From Chinchilla lanigera (Eukaryota > Chordata > Mammalia > Rodentia > Chinchillidae), in contig NW_004955425.1 in the NCBI RefSeq assembly GCF_000276665.1, positions 26,507,488-26,571,487 on the forward strand: a stretch of 64,000 nt of DNA. Reading direction: 5' to 3'. Made by a program: the position numbers and the translations under genes. The notes beneath the pieces are model-generated. The model saw nothing but the letters and a program-made list of their open reading frames with translations. It searched no databases and had not been told where the DNA came from. Of the stretch, positions 12,349-20,412 are shown piece by piece; the stretch's first letter is position 1, and the number at the start of each line of letters is the position of its first letter.

Positions 12349-12466
12349 GGGCTGGGGATTTAGCTCAGCAGCAAAGTGCCTGCCTGGCAAGCGCAAGGTC
12401 GTGAGTTCGGCTCCTGGTACCGGAGAAAAACCAAAACCAAAAAAAAAAAACAAAACAAAACAAAAA
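12349..12466 (+). repeat. ID SINE, full length, with 15-bp TSD
   Basis: Starts 'gggctggggatttagctcag', with a pol III A-box-like 'tagctcagcag' and a B-box-like 'gagttcggctcc', then 'tggtaccgg' and a 45-bp A-rich tail interrupted by C. Flanked by identical aaaaatggagcccat copies at 12334-12348 and 12467-12481. The long tail and exact duplication suggest a fairly young insertion. The tRNA-like body is complete, so this is the best candidate here for a pol III-competent SINE. Confidence 0.92.
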
Positions 12467-12486
12467 AAAAATGGAGCCCATATTTG

Positions 12487-12800
12487 ATGGTGGTCTCAGA
12501 AGGTTATATTGGAGCTGAAAAATCCTGATTGCCTAGTGATGTTGGAGCCATCCTGAAGTCATTACACAATGCATTACTAGCATATGTACAGTCATGCTGC
12601 TGTACACAAAGCTACCTCACTGCCAACGATGTAATAGTAGCACATATGGTTATATCCAGTACGCAATGCTTAATAATAAAAGACTAGGTTACCAGCTTGT
12701 ATGTGTACTATACTATACTTCTTATTGATGTTTTAGAGCATACTCCTCCTTATTAAAAAAAACAGTCGACCTAAAATAGTGCCTTACCTCACGCATCTCA
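12487..12800. mobile_element. Tigger-family (pogo-like) DNA transposon fragment
   Basis: Extended agreement with a Tigger element I recall: 'attggagctgaaaaatcctg', 'attgcctagtgatgttggag', 'cacaatgcattactagcat', 'tgtactatactatacttctt', and 'ttttagagcatactcctcct'. No open transposase frame survives. The ID above sits at its left edge, inserted later. Confidence 0.7.
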
Positions 12801-12954
12801 CGTTTGCTGCCTCTCTTGATTATATTAATAAGCCAGGTGGAGCACCTGACCCAAGGCATCTAGGTCTGTCTGAATACACTCCCTCAGAACTTACCTCCAT
12901 CAGTAAGTGATACAGGACTGCAGGCTCTTTCTTCCTCTTATCAAGTAACATGCA

Positions 12955-14120
12955 TAGAAGAAGTATACTGATCTCAAGTATATGAGTTGGTGGATTCTTA
13001 CAAACATATATGTTCATGTAACTACCATGCAGATCGAGATTTCAACAGTCCCACAAATTCCAGAAGTTTTCCCCTGGCCTCTTCTCAGTCAACACCCAGG
13101 CTTTCCAGGGTAACAGCTCTTCCCACGTATGTCACCGTGAAAGTAGTCTGTTCCTAACTCCCTTGTAAATGTACTCTTATAGGGTGTACTTCCTTTCACT
13201 CAAAGTAACCTCTTTGAGTGATATGTACATTGATTGGTGGTCCAGTAGTTCATTCTTTTTTAAATTTATAGGTACTGTTCACTGTATAAATTGTATCACA
13301 ATATCCTTTGTACCACTGATGGATATTTGTGTAATTTCCAGCTTTTGACTATAATTAATGTAGCTTTTGTGTCCATTTTCCAAAATGTTTTTATTAGAAG
13401 TAAACACTTATTTCTCTGGGGCATACATCTATGGGAAAACAATGTGTGTTTAGCACTACTGATGTTGCCAAGTTTTCTGAAATGATTTTGCCGTTTTATA
13501 CTTCCACCAGAAATGTATGAGTGTTTCACTTGTGTACAACCTTACCAACACTTGGCTTTCTCCAGGGGTAAAAATTTTTCAATTCTAGCAAATGTGAAAT
13601 GTTGTTTCACTGTTTTTCTAACTGATATTTAATAATTTAATAAAAATTATTAAATAAATTTTTCTATTGTAAAAATTCTCTTTCAGTTTGTGGCTTGACT
13701 TTGTATTCTTTTCCTGTCAAATTTGGATGAACATAAGTTCTTAGTTCAAAAAAAGTCCAATTTATTAGCATTTTTTATGATTGATCCTTTCTGTGTCCTA
13801 ATTTTTTAAAAAGTTTGCTTGTCCCAAGGTCAAAATTCTTTCCTATGTTTTCTTTTAGAATACTTCACTTGATCTTAGCCAAAGGCCAAGAAGTGATCTT
13901 TTAGAATACTTATTAATATATTTCACATTTAAAGTTATTTTCTATCATAAATTAATATTTAAGCACAGTGTGAAGTAACTATCAAGGTTAATTATTTCAT
14001 ATTGATCTTTAGTTATTCTAATATGACATAAAAAGACCTTTTCCTTATTGAGTTGTGCTTCTATCATAAATCAAATGACTATACGTGCATGGGTCTGTTT
14101 CTGGAAGTATTTCTAGAGAG
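12955..14120 (-). mobile_element. Old L1 fragment(s), antisense
   Basis: Antisense L1 signatures in order: 'tatatgttcatgtaactacc' near 13005, 'gtaatttccagcttttgact' near 13331, 'atacttccaccagaaatgta' near 13498, 'ccttaccaacacttggcttt' near 13541, and 'gtccaatttattagca' near 13757. These are the reverse of the well-known L1 end blocks. It is interrupted at 13866-13897 by a U2 snRNA fragment. Coding capacity is gone; boundaries are approximate. Confidence 0.65.
13866..13897 (-). pseudogene. U2 snRNA 5'-end retrocopy, 32 nt, with 14-bp TSDs
   Basis: The minus strand reads as nucleotides 1 to 33 of U2 snRNA, with two substitutions and one T missing from the TTTT run. Both substitutions fall at U2 CpG positions, as expected from methyl-CpG decay. 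Identical 14-bp duplications, cttttagaatactt, abut both ends (13852-13865 and 13898-13911), so the fragment entered by retroposition. It starts exactly at U2 nucleotide 1 and has no A tail. It lacks the Sm site and U2 3' stem-loops and cannot be functional. Confidence 0.88.
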
Positions 14121-14442
14121 AAATATTTGATGAATAGTTTTTGCCTTCTAAAGCAAGATCTTTCTACCCGTACTAGAAATCATTATTTTAAAATCCAATG
14201 TTTTTGTTTGTTAGAGCTACAATTTTGTTGAGAAGAGAAGCCATTGAGATCTGGAAGAAAATTAGGTGTTGTGTTAATTTACAATTTTAAGGAACATACA
14301 GGAGACTTTGACCAATAATTCCTCCTCATTTTTAGGAACTTATATTGGACTAGGAAGTGGAAAGAGGAAGAATTGGATGGCGTACACCCACATGAAGACT
14401 AGGTGATTGGACAGAAGCACTATGTAGGGAGGAAAGAATCAG

Positions 14443-14510
14443 CAGAGAGAGAGAGACAGACAGACACACACACACAAGACAGAGACAGACAGAGAGAGAG
14501 AAAGAGAACA
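14443..14510. repeat. Purine-rich (GA)/(GACA)/(CA) simple repeat
   Basis: Mixed short-period array of GA, GACA and CA units on the plus strand. Its antisense frame (14350-14607) encodes a low-complexity peptide, which is an artefact. Confidence 0.85.
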
Positions 14511-14704
14511 TGAGAGTGATATCACTATGAACATGGAAATTATGTGATTGTTTCAAAGTCGCTGAGCCTTTTGAGCAAGATATCCCTGACTTTCCCTTCT
14601 GAATCATCTATTTATCACCTATCACAAAGGACGTCCCAAGCTCCAAGCTGATACTCAGATAGTCTCCTTCAGATGGGCCCTGCCTTGGATACATTTCACC
14701 TCAC

Positions 14705-14960
14705 TGAGACACAATATGCAACACCTACAAGGTAAAGGAGGAAAGGTTTATTTCAACTCACAGTTTGGGAGGTTTCAGCCCATCATCAGCTGACTAAAAT
14801 GCCAGGTGGCATGGCAGAAGGGCATCACAGAGGGGAAATAACACATGGCATGGCAGGCGGGCAGCAGGAAGTAGTCAGCCTATCTATCTTCTGTCCTTTA
14901 TATCCCTTAAGGCTACAAAGCTCTCGGTGGGGGCCACCCACCTGAAGGTGGAACTTCTGT
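14705..14960 (-). mobile_element. MaLR-type LTR, antisense
   Basis: Opens 'tgagacacaatatgcaaca' and 'ggaaaggtttatttcaactc', then 'cagtttgggaggtttcagcc' and 'ggtggcatggcagaagg'. The same block order appears at 28223, 34819, 47484 and 49960, so this is a dispersed LTR family in this genome. The right end is diffuse. Confidence 0.65.
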
Positions 14961-15049
14961 ATTCAGTAAATCTAGTAAGCAATACTTAGTCTCTGGAACC
15001 CTGGGAAGAAAATTATCTCCACCATTAGACACTGTTGGGAGAAGAGCTA

Positions 15050-15310
15050 TATACTATTTGCTGATCCTTGTCCTTCTAAGCTTATTTCTTTATATCACAG
15101 AGCTGGATGCCTAGAAATTACATTTCCCATATTCCTTTGCCAGGAAAATTCCCAATCAGATTCAGCCAATAGAAAGCACTGACGTCAGATTGAGAAGGCA
15201 GAAGAGAATAAGCCATTGGTACCCTCCATCTGGCAGCAAGAAGTGGACTTCTGGAAAATGAGTGATATCTACGGATGCCAGCAGTTCCTAGGATGTGCCT
15301 GTTTTAGGAA
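15050..15310. repeat. Possible ancient interspersed repeat
   Basis: 'tacatttcccatattccttt', 'agattcagccaatagaaagc' and 'ccctccatctggcagcaaga' recall an old mammalian repeat of LTR or DNA type that I have seen elsewhere but cannot name. It includes a CCAAT box and a perfect CRE, listed separately. It may simply be unique sequence. Confidence 0.35.
15166..15187. promoter_or_regulatory. CCAAT box plus palindromic CRE
   Basis: CCAAT at 15166-15170 is followed 9 bp later by TGACGTCA at 15180-15187, the full CREB/ATF palindrome. In promoters, CCAAT (NF-Y) and CRE are often paired at short distance (established). Promoter activity here is inference, and the site may belong to a decayed repeat. Confidence 0.35.
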
Positions 15311-15729
15311 TGCTAGAGGTACTGCACAGTTTCCTCAGAGGTAACAAAATTTCCCTGTGACTTGGATTTTACCAGCCCTTATAATAATTTCATAAGCAAA
15401 TAATTTCTTGCATAAACTTCCTCCCTGCAAAAACATTTTGAGTGCTTATTCTGAATAAACTCTGACCGATTTAGGAGGACACTTTCTTAAAAAAAAAAAG
15501 GGTCTTTCAGTAGTGAGATGGCCCAATCCATTACTTACCTTATAGAAGTGAACTTTTATACATATGCAGTGCACAGCTCTCGGGTGAATGGCTGTGAATC
15601 TGTTTGCAGCTATCCTATTACAGCTCTTTCTTCATCCCATCCAATTTCATTTCACCAATTTCAGCACGAAGTCAGCACTCAGCGAGTATTGATTGGACAA
15701 ATCAATAAAACTCTGAGGCAGCTTGATAT

Positions 15730-15960
15730 AGTAGAATAAGAACAGAATTTAGAAAAAGGCAAAGACCTTTAAGTTTTAATTTCACTACTTAAAAATTCTG
15801 TGATCTAAGGCAAGTTATTAAAACTTACTCACTAGCTAAAACAAAAACTTCTATTTGTCTGTTTCATAAGACTTAGTGAGACAGAGAATGTACTGACCTC
15901 TGTTACAATTAGCTGGCAAGTAGCTATTTTATTAATTAACACCTCTCTTAGACATGATAG
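15730..15960 (+). repeat. MIR SINE, sense
   Basis: Core block 'ctgtgatctaaggcaagtta' followed by 'ttaaaacttactcactagct' matches the MIR core (the '...tgtgaccttgggcaagtcacttaacc...' region) in sense orientation. Diverged; ends approximate. Confidence 0.55.
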
Positions 15961-16050
15961 CAGTTTGTTTGTGGTGTGGATCACTGTGGAGCAAATTCCT
16001 TCTAGGTAATAACAATTGTAATAACTAGAACTATAGGTCATGCACTATTC

Positions 16051-16110
16051 GTATAGATGTATACACTCTCCACAATAACTCTATAGATGTATACACTCTC
16101 CACAATAACT
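16051..16110 (+). repeat. 30-bp tandem duplication
   Basis: Two adjacent 30-bp units (16051-16080, 16081-16110), identical except for the first base (g/c). The near identity indicates a recent slippage or repair duplication, next to an antisense MIR. Confidence 0.95.
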
Positions 16111-16225
16111 ACCATTTTTGTTCTTTTAATAGGTGGAGAGACTGAGGCAGAAGGAGGTTAAAGTAAGTCACCCACCATAGTGTATAAAATGGTAGTGATA
16201 GGATTTGAACCCAGAGAGCTTGGCT
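16111..16225 (-). repeat. MIR SINE, antisense
   Basis: 'taggtggagagactgaggca', 'gaggttaaagtaagtcaccc' and 'ataggatttgaacccagaga' are the inverted MIR core and B-box region. Confidence 0.75.
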
Positions 16226-18104
16226 GCTTCCAGCCGATGCAAGAAACTCAGAAACTGGAAGGATAATAGAAAAAGAAACGTGGGATCTTTCCGCTCCCCA
16301 CAAATGTGCTCCATTTGACCAGAAGACACAAAGCCACTCAGTGTCAGCTGTCAGGCCACATTCTCACCCTTGACACTTGGTGGAAAGAGACTCTGGAGAA
16401 TGGGCTGTGAGCAGCAGCAGCTGTAGCCTCCCACCCTGGAGTGAATAGGTGGGAGAAGAAAAGCATGGCCAAAAAAAGGCCAGAAAGCACAGAGTGTGCT
16501 CAGTGATTTCGCAGAATGAGCTTGATCCCAGCCAGCAACAGTGCCAGCCCTAAGCCAGCCTGAGAGCAAAGACCCAAGGCAGACACCAGAGCAGCTGAGC
16601 TTGGACATCGTCTGCATTCCTAGTGCCCATGTATATGAGGCCAGAGAAGCTGCATCACACTTAGTGGAGGTACCACACCCAGATCCTGCTTCCCTGGGAT
16701 GCCGGGAATGTGGGCACCATGGCTTTGGACTGCTGACCCCATTCCAAACTGGCATCTGGTGGTGGAGTCTTTGCCCGACACCATCTCAGCCAACAGAAAT
16801 AGTAGCTTTCTTCTCCCCATTTCTGCAATCACTATAACCTAGTCATTCAGCTTTGTTCAAAAAAGCAATAAGAGAAATGGAAACATTCCCACCTCAGTGC
16901 TAGACAGATTTTTTTTAAAAGACAGTTGGTCCTTTGAAAAAAATATTTACCAAGTTTCATGCAATGACTAAAATTACAAAATAGAATGATTAACTGAAAT
17001 GGTCAAGTCTGTAGAGAGATCTTGCCGGAGAAGAGAGAATAAGTGAATTGAGCTCTAGATACTGAGCTTTAGATGAAGGGAAAGGAATGCCAGGTATGAT
17101 CTGAATAGTCCCATATCCCAGGTTTAACAGAGGTCAGGGCCTGAGAGGCAGGTGTGAGCACCAGTTTTGTAAGAGTGGTGTTAAAGTCACAGAATAATAT
17201 TTGATCTTAAGAGCAATGCTATAGCTGGCAAATGCAAAGAACAAAGATTAAGTCTAGGTAGCTCTTTTCCTATCTCCCTAATCATTCTGAGAAAGTTTTA
17301 AAATTATCTTCAGGAGATAGGATGTGGTGTTGAAATATTTCAACTTATAATATTCTAGTGTCTCACTTATTATTTTTCCATAAGTCTCTTGGAATGCTTT
17401 GTGAATAAAGAATTGGGAAATTAGAATAACCTTATAATTAAGAGCTTTTAAAAAATATACATGGAGTCAAATTGCATTATTTTATATATTGTATTATTCA
17501 TCGGCTTTTTGAATTGTTTGTACTAAATAGTAATATTTCATGCAAATTTGTACCATTTTCAATTAAAATTATCTCTATTAGCTCATGAAACTATGCATCT
17601 TAGGTTTTCAAAATATAATTCCTACATATTTGGATTTTCTCTATTAATGCTCCTAAATGAGAAATTTATAAGTAAAATGAACTCCAAAGGTAAGTATTGA
17701 CATAGACTAATTAAATAAAATGGTAAAATGAGTTCATGCCTAGCAAGGGCCTTGGCACAGCTAAAGACTGACATCACTAAATATGTATTTGATTGTGAGA
17801 TGTGCTGAATATCACCCACCCTTTCCTGTCCCCCATTCCACTCCACGCTCATTCCTAAGTCTACTGCACCCATGGATTGATATGGAAGGGCTTGCTGCCT
17901 GCACCATGTTTTTAATGTGATTCAAATATGTGTAACAGTGTTTGAAGGGGTGAAGGAGTAGGGAATATGTGGGGAGGGGCAAAGGAGTGGTCCTCAAAGG
18001 AGAGCATATTGTATGCATTAAAACAATAATATAGGCCTGCTAGCCAGACCCACCAACATCTGCCCACAGTTCCAAGTGCTGCTGGTATTTCTGGAACACA
18101 CAGC
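16226..18104. other. Unique non-coding sequence
   Basis: 16330-16830 is more G+C-rich, and sense and antisense frames (98 and 134 codons) overlap there without any domain. 16830-17760 is AT-rich. No gene, RNA or repeat is recognised. Confidence 0.4.
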
Positions 18105-18752
18105 ATGGTGTCTGAGTATGAAATCCTCTACATCTCCAATTCCCTGGGGGCATTAGTCCACTCCTGGAAGAATAGGAACTGGGTATGTAAACCGACAGGT
18201 GTTGCAATAAACTTTGTACTAATCCAAGGACCAAGGAGCCATGCTGTGGGGCCCCACCATCACCACCATCTGAAGGTGACAGCAGGAGTGAATGTCTTCC
18301 TTCCTAATTTACAAGAGACTGTGAAGCTGTCAGGTGCTGCGGTGACTGATAGCACTGGTAGACAGAATGGATTAGCCTGGTCAGGCAGAAATCCACAGGA
18401 AAGGGTCCAGGTCAAAGACAGGAATGTGACTCAGGGAGGCAGAGTCCACAGGAGATTGCAGCTGCAAATCACAAAGGCCAAGTCATGGTGGTCCAGGTCA
18501 GGACAACGGTGGGCCAGTGGACGGAGAGGCCCTGGGAGGATCCACATGTTAGCGGAGGGAGCGAGAGGGAGCGAGAAGAAATGTCCTCCAGGTGACTCGC
18601 AGATAGATATGAGTCATTCTTTGGGATATATGTGGGTGCAGGGACATGCAGCATTATATGAACAGTTAGAGGCCCTGGGGTTTCAAGATATGGATAGTTG
18701 TAGTCAGAACACTTCATTCAAGTCTATAAGCTGGTATGCTGAAGATGTTTGA
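18105..18752 (+). other. Longest open frame in window (215 codons), unrecognised
   Basis: An ATG-to-stop frame of 215 codons, the longest in the window. The predicted product has no signal peptide, membrane segment or domain that I recognise. It includes a run of five histidines near residue 51 and a basic, Trp/Arg-rich middle (about residues 115-145). No promoter, splice sites or convincing polyadenylation signal were found next to it. With no family match I regard it as most likely a chance frame in a G+C-richer patch, or part of an uncharacterised transcript. Seen: open frame only. Function: unknown. Confidence 0.2.
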
Positions 18753-18799
18753 GGTATGTGGTTCATTGAACAGTTGAAAAGCAGCTATTTCCTTATTTC

Positions 18800-18997
18800 A
18801 GTTATGTATACTATATATATATACATATAGTGTATAATATATATAGTGTATCTATGTATATACATAATTAATTGCAAATGTATCCTCCCAGGATAAATAT
18901 ACGTATATTATATATATTTATAATTATATATTATATGTAAATATATATAAATATATTATATACTTATATATAAAAACAGATTGCCAAATAGAATACA

Positions 18998-19040
<43 letters not shown>
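18800..19040. repeat. AT-rich palindromic / (TA)n region
   Basis: Around 240 bp of nearly pure A+T with many self-complementary TATA runs and a long uninterrupted (TA)n at about 19002-19038. It is partly enclosed by a 25-bp inverted repeat (18866-18890 and 19041-19065). A short L1-like piece (18974-19000) lies inside. Confidence 0.9.
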
Positions 19041-19396
19041 TGGGAGGATGCATTTGCAATTAATTTAAAATTACTTAGGTATTAATGGGTGAGTTTAAAA
19101 TGCTTAAACACAGTTTGTCCTCAAACATCTTAATGCTTGAACTCATTCCTTACCTCTCTATAATTTATTTGCATTGTTAATTTACTTAGCAAAAATTCTC
19201 TAGGTAATGACATATTTGTATGTGTGTCTGACTTATGCAACTATAAGAGCTTAAATTCTGCTCCAGGATAAATACTAGACACCTGGAGACCAGAGGATCA
19301 GGGTCATGTGTATTCATGGAGGTCGTAGTTTCTTAGAAGGGACAGGATGTCCATTGTATTAGTCAGGGGTCTCAAGAAAACCAGAGCCAGTAGGAG

Positions 19397-19398
<2 letters not shown>

Positions 19399-19441
<43 letters not shown>

Positions 19442-19499
19442 TGCATCTGCTAGATGCCAGCAAGACACACACACACACACACATACACACACACACACA
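19399..19499. repeat. (TG)n – hairpin – (CA)n inverted microsatellite
   Basis: About 20 TG units (19399-19439) are followed by a short spacer and then about 17 CA units with one interruption (19465-19499). The spacer itself contains a perfect 6-bp stem, gcatct (19443-19448) and agatgc (19452-19457). The two arrays are complementary, so the whole segment can fold into one long hairpin. Confidence 0.9.
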
Positions 19500-19511
19500 A
19501 AGTCATAACAA

Positions 19512-19666
19512 GGCAGGGCATGTTGGCACACACCTATAATCCCAGCAATCGGGAGGCTGAGGCAGGAAGATCGTTGTAAGTTTGAGACAAGCCTTGGCTA
19601 CAAAGTGAGTTCAAGGCCAACTTGAACTGCATGGTGAGACCCTGTCTCAAAAAGACAAAAAATATT
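19512..19666 (+). repeat. B1 SINE, sense, with 10-bp TSD
   Basis: 'tgttggcacacacctataat', 'cccagcaatcgggaggctga', 'ggcaggaagatcgttgtaag', then two related blocks 'gtttgagacaagccttggct' and 'gagttcaaggccaacttgaa' that reflect the internal B1 duplication, then 'gagaccctgtctcaaaaa'. Flanked by gtcataacaa at 19502-19511 and 19667-19676. Confidence 0.9.
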
Positions 19667-19676
19667 GTCATAACAA

Positions 19677-19875
19677 CCGAAATTGTCTCTAGATACTGAT
19701 GAACATCCCCTGGGTGGCACCCACCCACCACTAAGACCCACTGGTCTAGAGCCTTGCCATTCAGTGTACAGAGCATAAGCATCTCCTAGACTCTTGTTAA
19801 ATCTCGGGGCCCATCTAAAACCTTCTGAATCATAGTTTGTATTTTAACCAACCCCCGTGTGATTTGTACGCCATC
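19677..19875. mobile_element. hAT-Charlie-type DNA transposon fragments (MER5/MER20-like)
   Basis: 'attgtctctagatactgatg' and 'aacatcccctgggtggcacc' match one non-autonomous hAT end, closing at 'acccactggtctaga'. Immediately after, 'ctcctagactcttgttaaat' and 'ccttctgaatcatagtttgt' match the MER5A body. These could be one rearranged or two adjacent elements. Confidence 0.6.
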
Positions 19876-20089
19876 AAAGTCTGAGAGGGACCCCTGATTT
19901 TGTGGAGCCCTGCCTCATCAGAGCACTGTCGAGCAACTATCATGAGCAAGACATCTTTATCTTGCTCTGGGTATAAACTGATGAGTAAAATAGATGTGAT
20001 CTCAGATCTCATTAATCACTCAGTCTGTACTCGTTCAACTGAGCTAAAAGTGTAACACAATTATCCTCACACATGTGCATACAATCAAA

Positions 20090-20412
20090 TAATATGTAGC
20101 CAAACTTATGATGCTGTTATATACTTATTTACATGCATTGATGTTCAAAACATATTTTGTTAAGTGAAAAAACAGATTGCCAAATGGAATACACTGTACC
20201 GTGTGATCAGTTTTGCAGATGCAGATTAATTTAATTTAAATGATATGCACATAAGAAATATATCAGAGTATATAAACAAGAAAAAATTGTAGCATGTTGT
20301 GGGTAAAAGGATTATGGGTGATTTTTATCTCCTTTCTTAAATATTTTCAGCATTTTTTTGAATTTTTACAATGAGCACATACTAGTTTTATAATGAGAAA
20401 AAACAAGAATCC
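20090..20412 (+). mobile_element. Old L1 3' end, sense
   Basis: 'ttttgttaagtgaaaaaaca', 'ggattatgggtgatttttat', 'tttttacaatgagcacatac' and 'agttttataatgagaaaaaa' are the classic tail of older L1 families. About 27 bp (20169-20195) are shared almost exactly with 18974-19000 in the AT-rich zone, showing that both come from the same L1 family. Confidence 0.75.

Noticed and set aside
12349..12466. Functional tRNA gene
   Set aside because: The A-box and B-box-like sequences belong to an ID SINE with an A-rich tail and target duplications, and it does not fold into a complete tRNA.
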